A stretch of 64,000 nucleotides of DNA from Sphingobacterium sp. R2 (GCF_040760075.1 NZ_CP142884.1:3906001-3970000), one strand, 5' to 3'; counted from the first letter of the stretch, positions 26,528-36,022 are shown. Numbers and translations are program-made. Notes: generated by a model not told the origin, from the letters alone.

Positions 26528-27615
26528 TTACTTTGGATTAGCGTATTTCGCTTCTGAAAGTAGCTTCTCGTCAGTAAGGCTGATCAAAAATGCTTTGATC
26601 GCTTTTACTTCTCTGTCTGAAAGAGCAATCCCCGGATTTCCATTAGCCTGAAAAAGTAGCCGGTCTGTATATATTGTGTTTTTTATTCCGGATTGATAGT
26701 GTTTTAAGACTTCGTCAATGGTTGCGAAGCGTCCGTCATGCATATAAGGAGCGCTTACCATGACATTTCTTAGAGAAGGCGTTTTGTACGCGCCTAAGTC
26801 TTTGATATCGTAGCTGATGCGATATCGCCCCTTGTAAACCCAATCTTTGGAATCGTCACTAAAATCGGTATCTATACCATTATTGTGATAATTGTTGTCT
26901 GTAAATAAGTCTGTAGAATGACAGCCTCCACATTTTGACTGAACCAATTGCATACCCAGCAGTTCGTCTTCACTGAAGCTAACCTGTCCCTCTTTCCTTT
27001 TGTAGCGATCGTATTTTGAATTGGCGGATATAATTGTGCGCTGAAACTGGGCCAGGGCCCTCACCACACCCGCAGCCGTAGGATTTTCTCCAAATGCCTC
27101 TTTAAAGAGACCGACATAAAGAGGTTTTGCCATTAAACGATCGACCATTTCGGGAAAGTAAATTCCCATTTCATCCTCGTGCGTCAAAGGACCAAAGGCC
27201 TGCGATTCTAAATTTTTGGATCCGCCGTCCCAAAAAGTCCATTATTGGCCCAGGCCAGATTGAACAATGCAGGTGAATGCCGATCCAGGGCTTTGCCAGA
27301 GATACCAAGATTTGAAAGGATCAGACCATCCGAAAAAGCACGATCCTGATGATGGCAGCTTGCGCAGCTTACTGTCATGGTAGAGGACAATAAGGGTTCG
27401 TAAAACAGGCGCTGTCCGAGTTCGACGCCAGCTTTGGTCAGGGGATTGTCTTGCATAGCGGCAGGCTTTGGAAAGTTGGCGGGCACTTCCATTACGTAAG
27501 GCGTATTATCTTCCGGATCAACCGTTTCTATGGTTTCCTTCTGACAGGAAAACATTAGATTGGCCAACAACAAAAATCCAAAATGCAGTACCTTATTATT
27601 TTTTGACATTGACAT
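26528..27615 (-). pseudogene. MauG/MbnH-like di-heme gene split by a one-base deletion
   Basis: Two adjacent frames together make one di-heme protein. The upstream part (27615-27208) has a lipobox (FSC), LTKAGVELGQRLFYEPLLSS and the first heme site CASCH, then shifts frame after NNGLF and stops at TADPKI. The downstream part (stop at 26528) resumes with THEDEMGIYFPEM, carries the second heme site CGGCH, YKTPSLRN and YMHDGRF. Restoring one T in the coding T5 run (plus-strand A5 at 27232-27236) gives NNGLFWDGGSKNLESQAFGPLTHEDEM, exactly the family sequence. It is therefore a real frameshift or a sequencing error. It forms a second MbnP/MbnH pair with the gene at 27627. Confidence 0.85.
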
Positions 27616-27626
27616 CCCCACTGATC

Positions 27627-28475
27627 TTATTTTGTTTTGGATTCAGTTCCTTTGAAAACTATTGCCTTGGAAAGAAACGTATCGCGCAAGCCTTTCATCA
27701 GATCTTTTGTTGTCTGACTGATGGTATTATTGGCCCAAGGATAACGGGTGTTTGACAAAAGCTCTTTCACATCGACATTAAAATTGATATTGGAAGTGTT
27801 GGTACCACTGATTTCAATATTTTTATCAAATGTAACTTCTTTCTCTGCACCAGTATAGAGATCATTGGAACCGATATCCCACAATAATGGTTTTTTGTTT
27901 GGATTGCCATCGGCCCAATAGATATTTCCTTTCAGGTTCAAGAATTTGTAGCTTGTAAACCACATCCATCCATCATCAAACCCCATTCCGTTCAGCACGC
28001 CAAGCTCCCCTGTGGTCAACGAGAAGTTATCATTATATTTAGGCTCAACACCGATCGAAAATTTGATACTTTTGTATTGTCCTACCGGAATATTTTTGAG
28101 CTGTATTTCTTCTCTTTTTGTAGCAGGGTAGACATCATTGGAGTGATCAACGACCAGTTCTTGGGTTTCCTCTACTAGGTAATATGAATTGGGTACCAAG
28201 ACTTCCTGTCCGGCAGCATTGATCAACTTGACATTGCTGACCCAGTAACGGAATCTGTTAAAATCAAATTGAAGATTGTAGGTGCCACTTTCATTGGTCA
28301 GCTTGAAATCATATTTTTTGTTCAGTTCAAAATCCTGGTCACCATATCTTGCGTCGAATTTGAGCGTTGCTGTTCCCTGGCTGTCAGTTAAGATTTCTTT
28401 AACTACTTCTTTCTCACAAGATGAAAGAATAATACCTGCAACTGCAGTCAATAAAAACATTAGATTTTTTTTCAT
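27627..28475 (-). CDS. MbnP-like lipoprotein (copy 2)
   Basis: Second MbnP-like protein, 282 aa. Lipobox LSSC (Cys20). Core elements parallel copy 1: ATLKFDARYGDQDF, YWVSNVKLINAAGQEVLVPNSYYLVEE, and a central GWMWFTSYKFLNLKG in which Trp170 and Trp172 keep the W-x-W spacing of copy 1. The two copies are clearly divergent rather than recent duplicates. It lies 11 bp ahead of the frame-shifted di-heme gene. If that gene is truly dead, this protein must either be matured by the other di-heme enzyme or stay unmodified. Confidence 0.82.
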   Translation of the reverse strand: MKKNLMFLLTAVAGIILSSCEKEVVKEILTDSQGTATLKFDARYGDQDFELNKKYDFKLTNESGTYNLQFDFNRFRYWVSNVKLINAAGQEVLVPNSYYLVEETQELVVDHSNDVYPATKREEIQLKNIPVGQYKSIKFSIGVEPKYNDNFSLTTGELGVLNGMGFDDGWMWFTSYKFLNLKGNIYWADGNPNKKPLLWDIGSNDLYTGAEKEVTFDKNIEISGTNTSNINFNVDVKELLSNTRYPWANNTISQTTKDLMKGLRDTFLSKAIVFKGTESKTK

Positions 28476-28592
28476 TTTAATAATTTATTTTTTATATGTG
28501 TGTTGGTTATAAAATTATCGCAAACTTGGAAGCTATTTGGAGTTGAAAAAACAGCCGTATGTTATGCTAATTCCATATTTTTATTTCAATTA

Positions 28593-29441
28593 CTATTTAA
28601 TTACCTGAACAAAATATTTAATATCATCCTGATTCGCTTTCTTGCCGTCTTTCCACAGTTCAACGATGATTTCCCATTGTCCGGCCATGGAAAAGTTAAC
28701 TTCGCCTTCATAGTAACCATTTCCTATTCCTTCAGCATCCTTATTGCCCGAAGAGCCGTGTCCCATAGATGGCATATTTGTTTTCAGCTTGATGACGTAT
28801 CCATCCAATGGTGGAAAATTATTGTGCTCCATCCTACTCATCAAAAACTTGATGGGATGCTGTCCTTGCTTTACTGTGTCAGGTAGCAGGTTAGATATAA
28901 ATACGCGACTATCATCCCGGGTACCGGAGCTCATCGTCCGAATTGTCTTTGTGGCTGATACCGGAAGTTTAATGACCACGGTATCTATTTTATTGTCCCT
29001 TGTTAAAAGGGTATACAAATGCCAGCCTGGTCCCATATCCGGTATATCGGCCATGATAAACACTATTGCCCCACGGTACCAGCCCTCGCCTAAAGCAATA
29101 GGATGTTCAAAAGGTGCTCCATGTTTCATCATTCCCATATCCATCTGTGGGTAATAGTCAAGGGATGAACTATTGTAAGGTTTGCCATCTTTGTCCTTTA
29201 CCTGTAAATAAACAGTGTGGTACTTATTGTCAAGTTTAGCATCAGCAAACACTTTAAATGTTAGCTCATTGTTTGTGGTATCAGAGATCGGAATAAGTTC
29301 GGATTCGCTGGGAATGGATGGTGCCACGGAATCCTTGGCACCAGTATGTTTTTTGGCGTTATTTTCGGACGAACAAGCGATCGCCAATAAGGCAATTGAA
29401 AATGCTACGGTTAGTTTGAAAACTAGTTTTGATAATTTCAT
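28593..29441 (-). CDS. FixH/YtkA-like lipoprotein, Met/His-rich
   Basis: Exported protein of 282 aa with lipobox IAC (Cys23). It appears to have two tandem YtkA/FixH-like immunoglobulin-type halves (about 50-155 and 160-282), each with a W-Y/G-Y-Y...G segment (GEGWYRGAIVFIMADIPDMGPG and GNGYYEGEVNFSMAGQWEIIVELW). Met/His clusters MDMGMMKHG and NMPSMGHG are typical copper-ligand-like patches. It stands between SCO and MbnP genes. A copper-binding or chaperone role is inferred from these patches and the context; the fold assignment is from pattern only. Confidence 0.7.
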   Translation of the reverse strand: MKLSKLVFKLTVAFSIALLAIACSSENNAKKHTGAKDSVAPSIPSESELIPISDTTNNELTFKVFADAKLDNKYHTVYLQVKDKDGKPYNSSSLDYYPQMDMGMMKHGAPFEHPIALGEGWYRGAIVFIMADIPDMGPGWHLYTLLTRDNKIDTVVIKLPVSATKTIRTMSSGTRDDSRVFISNLLPDTVKQGQHPIKFLMSRMEHNNFPPLDGYVIKLKTNMPSMGHGSSGNKDAEGIGNGYYEGEVNFSMAGQWEIIVELWKDGKKANQDDIKYFVQVIK

Positions 29442-29455
29442 TTAATTGTCTTTTG

Positions 29456-30115
29456 TTATCCTTCATTCAGCAAAACCTGAATATCGGCTATAATTTTTGG
29501 AATTGAATCTGTTTTTGTACCATCATATACAGCCCTGATCCGAAAAGCAGTATCAACAAGTGTAAAAGCACCACTATGAACGAATCCTCCTGGAGCATTC
29601 GGATCTTGCTGTGCGAACGAGAAATAACCTTCATTACCAGCGAGCTCGTACACCGCGGCTTTCGGACCATGAAGGAAAAGCCAATTGGAGGGTGCGCCCA
29701 GTTCTGCTGCATACCGCTTCAACACATAGGGTCTGTGGTATCTGGGGTCTACCGTGTGTGATACAATAACAACCCGGGGTTCATTGACAAAGTGTTTTGC
29801 TACCTGAAGCAAATTGCGAGCAGTGACGGGACAGATCGTGGGACAACGCGTGAAAAAGAAATCGGTCAGATAGATTTTTCCTTTCAATGTATTTTTAGAC
29901 ACGATGTTGCTATCCTGATCTACCAGTGTAAAATCGGGAATTGTATGGTATAGGGTATCCATAAGCTTAATTCCGTCCTTATCAGTTTCAGTAATCTCTC
30001 TTTCCCCTAAAATGGGTAATCGATCTGAAACAGAGGATGGCGAACATGCAATAAATTGGCATGTTAAAAATGAAAATAAGCCCACAGATATCCCAATACG
30101 GGAATATGTGTTCAT
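29456..30115 (-). CDS. SCO family copper chaperone / thiol-disulfide protein
   Basis: SCO1/SenC-type protein, 219 aa, anchored as a lipoprotein (Cys24 in FIAC). The metal-binding C-x-x-x-C is TRCPTICP (Cys91 and Cys95), and the distal ligand His180 is in GGFVHSGAF. It has the thioredoxin-like fold IYLTDFFFT...VVIVSHTVDP. SCO proteins deliver copper to cytochrome oxidase CuA or act in redox homeostasis. No oxidase gene is in the window; the neighbours are MbnP/MbnH-like proteins, so delivery of copper to those is a plausible alternative. Confidence 0.88.
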   Translation of the reverse strand: MNTYSRIGISVGLFSFLTCQFIACSPSSVSDRLPILGEREITETDKDGIKLMDTLYHTIPDFTLVDQDSNIVSKNTLKGKIYLTDFFFTRCPTICPVTARNLLQVAKHFVNEPRVVIVSHTVDPRYHRPYVLKRYAAELGAPSNWLFLHGPKAAVYELAGNEGYFSFAQQDPNAPGGFVHSGAFTLVDTAFRIRAVYDGTKTDSIPKIIADIQVLLNEG

Positions 30116-30204
30116 GTTATCTTGATTTATTTATTTTTGACAATCGCAATTGAAAAAGCTATCGCATTGAATAGCTTATCAATTGTTACATGCTATAAAA
30201 TAAT

Positions 30205-30585
30205 TTAAACCAATGGTGGATGGAAAATTGTAAAAATGGGATTGTACGAATAATCTTGTTTGTACTCTGGGTAAGTCAAACCAATATTATCTTCGTGATT
30301 TAAGGAAGATATATCAAAAGAAAAATTGTGGGAGCTGTCGACAAAGACTACGTCAATAATACGAGATTCAAGATTTTTTTGTTCTTTTTCCTCATGTTCG
30401 CGCATTTTCTTCATCAATACACATTGTCCGCGGCAGGACAGTGCTTTTTCATTGAAGCGATTTACACATTCATTGCGTGCGATATAATCCCTATTCAATT
30501 CAAATACAGACCATAGCCATACATTTGAGAAACTCTGTAGGAGCATCAATGGCAGCAAGATCCATATGAATTGTTTCGCTTTCAT
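30205..30585 (-). CDS. Small Cys-containing membrane protein of unknown function, first gene of copper/di-heme operon
   Basis: 126 aa, no named family known to me. One N-terminal TM or signal-anchor helix (FIWILLPLMLLQSFSNVWLW). Then ECVNRF...LSCRGQCVLMKKMREHEEKEQ with three Cys (40, 51 and 55) in a C-x10-C-x3-C arrangement. The C-terminus ends IFHPPLV. Short proteins of this appearance occur near copper genes in Bacteroidota, from memory. It follows a good promoter match directly and so is probably the leading gene. Metal or heme-delivery role is inference. Confidence 0.7.
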   Translation of the reverse strand: MKAKQFIWILLPLMLLQSFSNVWLWSVFELNRDYIARNECVNRFNEKALSCRGQCVLMKKMREHEEKEQKNLESRIIDVVFVDSSHNFSFDISSLNHEDNIGLTYPEYKQDYSYNPIFTIFHPPLV

Positions 30586-31064
30586 GTTTAGTTAATTCGC
30601 CAAATATAAAAATGATCGTTGGAATAAGCAACAAGCAAGAAAAATAAATCTTCTAGCGCATATGCTCATCGTAATTTTTACATCTGTATCACAGTAAGTT
30701 AAAAAAGGATGTAACAAATTACAATGATTATGAAACACAACTGTATTTTAATTTTAAAATGTTATCACGACATTTAAATCCAACAAAGGGCAAGCATTCC
30801 GACCTATGTCGAACGAAATTCCCTAAACCAATTATAAATACTATTTATATTATGAAAAATCCAAATCAAGGAATGAGTATTGCTGTGCGCCAATTTCATC
30901 CATCAGTCCAATTTTTAACAACCACTGAACATCTACTGCGACGTGCCAAGCCAAAAATTTCTTTCCTATTCTTTAGGCGTAACAATTGATTTAAAAACTA
31001 GAAATAAATCAATAGTCTTTTTCAAAAGAGAAAAATTGGAACAATAAACTAACCTCTTTAAATT
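30586..31064. other. 479-bp divergent intergenic region
   Basis: Lies between the copper/di-heme operon (minus) and the first SusC gene (plus). It contains the operon promoter at 30601-30632. A 76-codon frame at 30759-30989 has no recognisable features and no good ribosome site; I do not call it. No clear TAnnTTTG element for the SusC gene was found. Confidence 0.5.
30601..30632 (-). promoter_or_regulatory. Promoter of the copper/di-heme operon
   Basis: Minus-strand TTG within GTTG (30629-30632), 20-bp spacer, TATATTTG (30601-30608). This is a full -7 consensus. Transcription would begin close to the ATG at 30585, giving a very short leader of about 10 nt. Confidence 0.6.
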
Positions 31065-34000
31065 ATGAAAATTCATTTATTAATAATTCTGTATTTGTTC
31101 ACCTGTCTAGAAGCTTTCAGTCAGAGTACACAGATAACAGGCTCAGTGAAAAATTTGTCCGGTGAGCCGTTGATTGGCGTTACGGTGAGAATAGAGAATT
31201 CCAGTACCGTAACCAAAACAAACAATGATGGCTTCTATACCATAAAGGCTCCAAAAAATGCAAACCTTAACTTTTCGAGCGTAGGTTATCAATCCATTAC
31301 AGTCGCTATTTCAAATCGTAGAACGATTGACGTTATCCTGCAAGAAGACACCAAGAAAATTGACGAAGTTATTGTAAACGTTGGGTATGGTACAATGAAG
31401 AAAAGTGACCTTACAGGTGCTGTGTCGTCAATTTCGGCAGAGAGTATACAACAATCTGTACCCACTACAATAGATCAAGTATTTCAGGGGCGTATAGCGG
31501 GGTTACAAATGTCATCCAACTCTGGCCTTCCTGGAGGCGGAAGCTCTGTTCAGATTCGGGGAATTAACTCAATCAACAGTACCAATGAGCCTATTTACGT
31601 TGTAGATGGAGTTATTATGAGTGGACAGACTGGTAATAACGACGTGAATGCACTGGCAGGGATCAATCCGAATGACATTGAAAGTATCGAGGTGCTTAAA
31701 GATGCATCTGCTTCCGCAATTTATGGTGCTCAGGGTGCAAATGGTGTCATTATAATCACGATGAAAAAGGGTAAAAATGCGCGCCCTATCATCAGTTTCA
31801 ATGCAAAATATGGTCTTGAAGAGCTCCCAAAAAAGATAGAAATGATGAATCTCAGGGAGTATGCCGTACACCACAACGCGTTTTCCAATGTGCTTGGTTA
31901 TGGCTTTCGGACTGATTTTGCGCACCCTGAGTATTTAGGTGAAGGAACAAATTGGCAAGATGAGCTCTATCGGGTGGGAAAACTACAAACGTATGATGTT
32001 GCTGTAAGAGGTGGCACCAAGATCTCCAATTATGCAGTATCTGCAGGTTATCTTGATCAAGATGGTATCATATATGGGGCAGGCTTCAAAAGATTTACTT
32101 TCCGACTAAACCAAGAGACCGAATTGCGCCCCTGGCTAAAGATGGGTGCTGTACTGAATGCAAATTATACTAAACAGGCTACTGCTGTTTCAGCATGGAG
32201 TGTTGTAGGAAGCTCCTTGCTCCAAACACCATCTATACCTGTACGCAACGCCGATGGTACATTTGGTGGCCCCTCGTCGGAGTATGATGCCAATAATCTA
32301 GGCTTTGCAAACCCATTGGCGATTGCGCAGCTCAACCAACGTAATCGGACCCAATTCGGAGGAAGAGGTAATTTCTACCTGGAATTTAAACCGACGACAT
32401 GGATGAATTTTAGATCCGAACTCACCGGGGAAGGTAATACAAATAATTATCAGCAGTTTTTGCCGGCTTATACATTCGGGGCTTCGATTAAATCAAACGC
32501 TGAAACGAGACATGAAAAGTCCTTCAATACGTTCTGGTCGCTGAAAAACCTTCTAAATTTTAACAAGGATTTTGGCACAAAACATAAGACAACATTTATG
32601 CTCGGAAATGAAGTCATTGCCACACGTTATGAATTTTTAATGGGTGAGCGGCAATACGGTTCAAGTGAACTGCCAGGTTTAGACGCTGGCGACGCGGAAT
32701 ATGATTCGAATGCCGGAAACTCAAACGAAACCAAAAGGGTTTCTTTCCTTGCAAGAGGTACATATAATTATGATGATAGATATCTTTTTACCGCAACATT
32801 TCGCCGTGATGGATCGCATAACTTTGCTAGAGGCCATAGATGGGGAAATTTTCCTTCAGCAGCGCTGGCGTGGCGGGTATCCCAGGAGCGGTTCTTCGCT
32901 CCTCTGAAAAATACAATCGATGACCTCAAATTTAGAGTGAGCTATGGAGCTGTTGGCAATGCCAATGTTGACGCATTTGCTTACCAAGCCATTTTGGCCA
33001 ATGCCCTCACAAATAACTGGGGCATCGGATATTCGACTTCAAATATTCCGAACGAGTTTATAACATGGGAAACAACAAAGTCATGGAATATAGGTTTAGA
33101 TCTAAGCTTTTTAAAACGCCGTATCGAACTAGTTTTTGATGCTTACAATAAAATCACAGACGATCTTCTTTTGCGGCTGTCGTTGCCCTCATTTACCGGA
33201 ACACGTGGCAATACCCCTGGCTCGGCAGCCCCACCTTATTATAATATTGGTGCAATTCAAAATAAAGGAATTGAGTTTTCTCTCAATACACATAACGTCA
33301 AAAAACCTGATTTTAATTGGCGAAGCGGACTCGTATTTACCCTCAATAGAAATAAGGTAACGCGGATGAATACCAGTACAGCAACAATTCAGCAAATTGA
33401 TTATTCTAATGGAACAAATATCATCACACAAACGATGCAGGGTCGGCCTATTTCGCAATTTTACGGATATAAGCAGAGTGGCCGAATTAATTCTGCCGCA
33501 GACTATTTAAAAGACAACGGTAACGGCACCAGTACGGTAATTACAGCAACTTTTAAGAATAGAATTGGAGATATCGTGAATAATGAAGGTTTAGCAACCT
33601 CCACCTATGTAGGCGACATCCTTTATGCAGATCTAAATCAGGACGGGATCATCAACGATGCTGACATGGCATTGATCGGAAGCCCATTGCCTAAATTTAC
33701 GTTTGGTCTGAACAATACATTTAATTACAAAAACTTTGATTTCACGCTATTTCTAAACGGATCATTCGGCCATAAGATCTTTAATATTCTCCGAACATCT
33801 CTAGACAATCCCAGAACGTACAGCAACGTTCGAAAAGGGGTAGCCAATTATGCTCAAATTGGTTACTACGATGGCAATGCAGAAAATACAAACGTTTGGA
33901 ACGCTTATGTGCTACCCGGCTCAGACCCTGAATTAGGCAGAATATCGGTCAGAGACGCTCAAAATAGTATCTTTAGTGATCGTTTTGTAGAAGATGGAAC

Positions 34001-34244
34001 TTTCTTAAGGGTACAGAATATTGCATTGGGTTATCGTTTTCCTACAAAATTCTTATCAAAATATAATATCAATACTATTCGGGTATATTCCAATTTACAG
34101 AATGTGTTCATCTTCACAAAATATAAAGGCTACACGCCCGAAGTAGGCTCTAGCTCGGGTCAGAGTATGCTTCGCTACGGCGTAGACGGTGGATTTGTCC
34201 CTTCACCTCGGACGTACACATTGGGTTTAGATATTACTTTTTAA
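31065..34244 (+). CDS. SusC-like TonB-linked outer-membrane transporter (first locus)
   Basis: Glycan or oligomer importer that forms a lid-and-barrel complex with SusD. 1059 aa, signal peptide ending AFSQ. Carboxypeptidase-regulatory-like domain (about 25-95), TonB-box region DEVIVNVGYGTMKKSDLTGAV, and the plug with VFQGRIAGLQMSSNSGLPGGGSSVQIRG and YVVDGVIM. The barrel ends YTLGLDITF. It has no STN domain, so signalling through a FecI/FecR-type pair is not indicated. It is followed by SusD and a surface glycan-binding protein. No glycosidase is beside it, so the substrate is unknown. Confidence 0.93.
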   Translation: MKIHLLIILYLFTCLEAFSQSTQITGSVKNLSGEPLIGVTVRIENSSTVTKTNNDGFYTIKAPKNANLNFSSVGYQSITVAISNRRTIDVILQEDTKKIDEVIVNVGYGTMKKSDLTGAVSSISAESIQQSVPTTIDQVFQGRIAGLQMSSNSGLPGGGSSVQIRGINSINSTNEPIYVVDGVIMSGQTGNNDVNALAGINPNDIESIEVLKDASASAIYGAQGANGVIIITMKKGKNARPIISFNAKYGLEELPKKIEMMNLREYAVHHNAFSNVLGYGFRTDFAHPEYLGEGTNWQDELYRVGKLQTYDVAVRGGTKISNYAVSAGYLDQDGIIYGAGFKRFTFRLNQETELRPWLKMGAVLNANYTKQATAVSAWSVVGSSLLQTPSIPVRNADGTFGGPSSEYDANNLGFANPLAIAQLNQRNRTQFGGRGNFYLEFKPTTWMNFRSELTGEGNTNNYQQFLPAYTFGASIKSNAETRHEKSFNTFWSLKNLLNFNKDFGTKHKTTFMLGNEVIATRYEFLMGERQYGSSELPGLDAGDAEYDSNAGNSNETKRVSFLARGTYNYDDRYLFTATFRRDGSHNFARGHRWGNFPSAALAWRVSQERFFAPLKNTIDDLKFRVSYGAVGNANVDAFAYQAILANALTNNWGIGYSTSNIPNEFITWETTKSWNIGLDLSFLKRRIELVFDAYNKITDDLLLRLSLPSFTGTRGNTPGSAAPPYYNIGAIQNKGIEFSLNTHNVKKPDFNWRSGLVFTLNRNKVTRMNTSTATIQQIDYSNGTNIITQTMQGRPISQFYGYKQSGRINSAADYLKDNGNGTSTVITATFKNRIGDIVNNEGLATSTYVGDILYADLNQDGIINDADMALIGSPLPKFTFGLNNTFNYKNFDFTLFLNGSFGHKIFNILRTSLDNPRTYSNVRKGVANYAQIGYYDGNAENTNVWNAYVLPGSDPELGRISVRDAQNSIFSDRFVEDGTFLRVQNIALGYRFPTKFLSKYNINTIRVYSNLQNVFIFTKYKGYTPEVGSSSGQSMLRYGVDGGFVPSPRTYTLGLDITF

Positions 34245-34255
34245 TCAATTTGATC

Positions 34256-36022
34256 ATGAAAAAAGCATTTTATTATATCTCTTTGGCCTGTGCCGCTTTA
34301 ATAGGCTTTTCCAGCTGCGAAAAATACCTCGATGTAACATCAGAAACACAGAAACAAGCTAATGAATCGTTTAAAAATATCGCTGACCTCCGTGGTGCCA
34401 CAGCGTTTCTGTACTGTCGTCCATGGTATACCACCAACACCTCACTTCGGGAAATCACCGAAGCCAGAGCGGGGAATCTGTATGTCGATGGAGTCACCGG
34501 CGAACTGATTACCACGGCTTTGTTCTCTGAAGTTGCCAATTACAATAGCATCGCGAACTCCTGGGCATCACTATATCTTGTCATTACCCAAGCGGATTAC
34601 ATTATCAATGATTATGTAAAGACAGCGATCGCAAATGGTGTAAACGAAACGGAAGCAAAAGCATGTGAAGCTGAAGCCCGTTTTATGCGTGCAACCGCTT
34701 ATTGGTATCTTGCCAATCTTTGGCATGATGTGCCTATTATAGACGATCCTAGAAACCATACGTTAAATCCGCTAACTCCGCCAAATCGCTTTGAAGATGT
34801 GGTACAATATGCCATTAATGATCTACTATTTGCGGCCGAACATCTTAAAGATACCGATACAAAAGGTCGGGTCACCAAAGATAGCGCACGCGGTATGCTG
34901 GCGCGGTTGTACCTCATGGCTGCAAATTACGCCATGGGTAATCATTTTTCAGCTGAATATATAAGCAGGAATAATGGCGGTAGCAACAGCGGATTGGCTG
35001 ACAATTACTTCGAGCAAGTAAAAAAGCTATGTCAACAAGTAATTGAAGGCGGCTACTATGCTATGTTATCCGATTTTGAACAATTATGGCGAACGCAGAA
35101 CAATAATAATTCAGAAACTTTGTTTGGAATTCAATTTATACCAGGTATTACAGAATGGGGATATACAAGTCCATTGAACGATCTTGCTTACAACAGAGAA
35201 TTAACAGGAAACTTGAACGGGGGCGGAGCGATATTCGCCTCTTACGATATGCTAAAGTCTTTCGTTGATGATGGTGCGTTGGCACGCATGCGTGGAAGTG
35301 TAGCAGTACCCGGACAAAATTACAATTACATAGGAACACACTTAAGCGCGGGAAGCTGGACTGTGCCTAGTGGAAAGACAAAGGTCAATCTAAAAAAATT
35401 CGTCGTCGGAAGCAGTAAAGACACCGATGGTGCCGCCGTTCAGGGCAATACAGGCTTAGTATCGCCCATGCTACGGATGTCGGAAATTTATCTCATGTAT
35501 GCTGAAGCCGCCCTGGGAAAACAGCAACAGACTGCTGATCCGCTTGCGCTAGCTTATTTTAATAAAGTTCGAGAAAGGGCATTCAGCAAAAATACACAAA
35601 ATTACGTGGCTACAACAACGGTTACCCGCAATAAATTATTTATGGAAAGGAGACTCGAATTTTTTTATGAAACAATCTATTGGACTGATCTTAAAAGGAG
35701 ATCTTTCTACGACATGGACTGGATCCTTAACCTTCTTAACAACAAGCTGAAAGATAGTGATGCTGAAACTCCATTTACTAATTATGCTGCTTGGGCTTAC
35801 ACCTATGATCCTCTGCTCTATCCTTCTGGTAAAGGCTGGACAAATTCTCCTCGCGCGCAAAGTGGGTATAAGCCCCAGTCAGTGGTACACAATCTGCCCG
35901 CAGGATCTTATGTGCACGCAGTGGGCGCAACATCCAATATTTGGTGTTTGCCCTATCCTTCTGCAGATGTAACAACTGATCCTGAACTGACCTCAGCTCC
36001 AATAAATTATGACTTTAAATAA
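34256..36022 (+). CDS. SusD-like (RagB/SusD) surface lipoprotein (first locus)
   Basis: Substrate-binding lid of the SusC channel, 588 aa from ATG 34256 (a TTG two codons upstream is the alternative). Lipobox GFSSC, then EKYLDVTSETQ. SusD landmarks: EAEARFMRATAYWYLANLWHDVPIID (first TPR helix pair), GMLARLYLMAANYA and RMSEIYLMYAEAALG. A C-terminal RKLFMERRLEFFYETIYWTDLKRR corresponds to the usual R-R-x-E-x-F...R-W-x-D-L-x-R. It is 11 bp after the SusC stop, so co-transcribed. Confidence 0.93.
   Translation: MKKAFYYISLACAALIGFSSCEKYLDVTSETQKQANESFKNIADLRGATAFLYCRPWYTTNTSLREITEARAGNLYVDGVTGELITTALFSEVANYNSIANSWASLYLVITQADYIINDYVKTAIANGVNETEAKACEAEARFMRATAYWYLANLWHDVPIIDDPRNHTLNPLTPPNRFEDVVQYAINDLLFAAEHLKDTDTKGRVTKDSARGMLARLYLMAANYAMGNHFSAEYISRNNGGSNSGLADNYFEQVKKLCQQVIEGGYYAMLSDFEQLWRTQNNNNSETLFGIQFIPGITEWGYTSPLNDLAYNRELTGNLNGGGAIFASYDMLKSFVDDGALARMRGSVAVPGQNYNYIGTHLSAGSWTVPSGKTKVNLKKFVVGSSKDTDGAAVQGNTGLVSPMLRMSEIYLMYAEAALGKQQQTADPLALAYFNKVRERAFSKNTQNYVATTTVTRNKLFMERRLEFFYETIYWTDLKRRSFYDMDWILNLLNNKLKDSDAETPFTNYAAWAYTYDPLLYPSGKGWTNSPRAQSGYKPQSVVHNLPAGSYVHAVGATSNIWCLPYPSADVTTDPELTSAPINYDFK

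Noticed and set aside
30759..30989. 76-codon plus-strand frame upstream of the first SusC gene
   Set aside because: No ribosome-binding site, no recognisable domain or export signal, odd composition. Likely chance frame in the divergent leader region.
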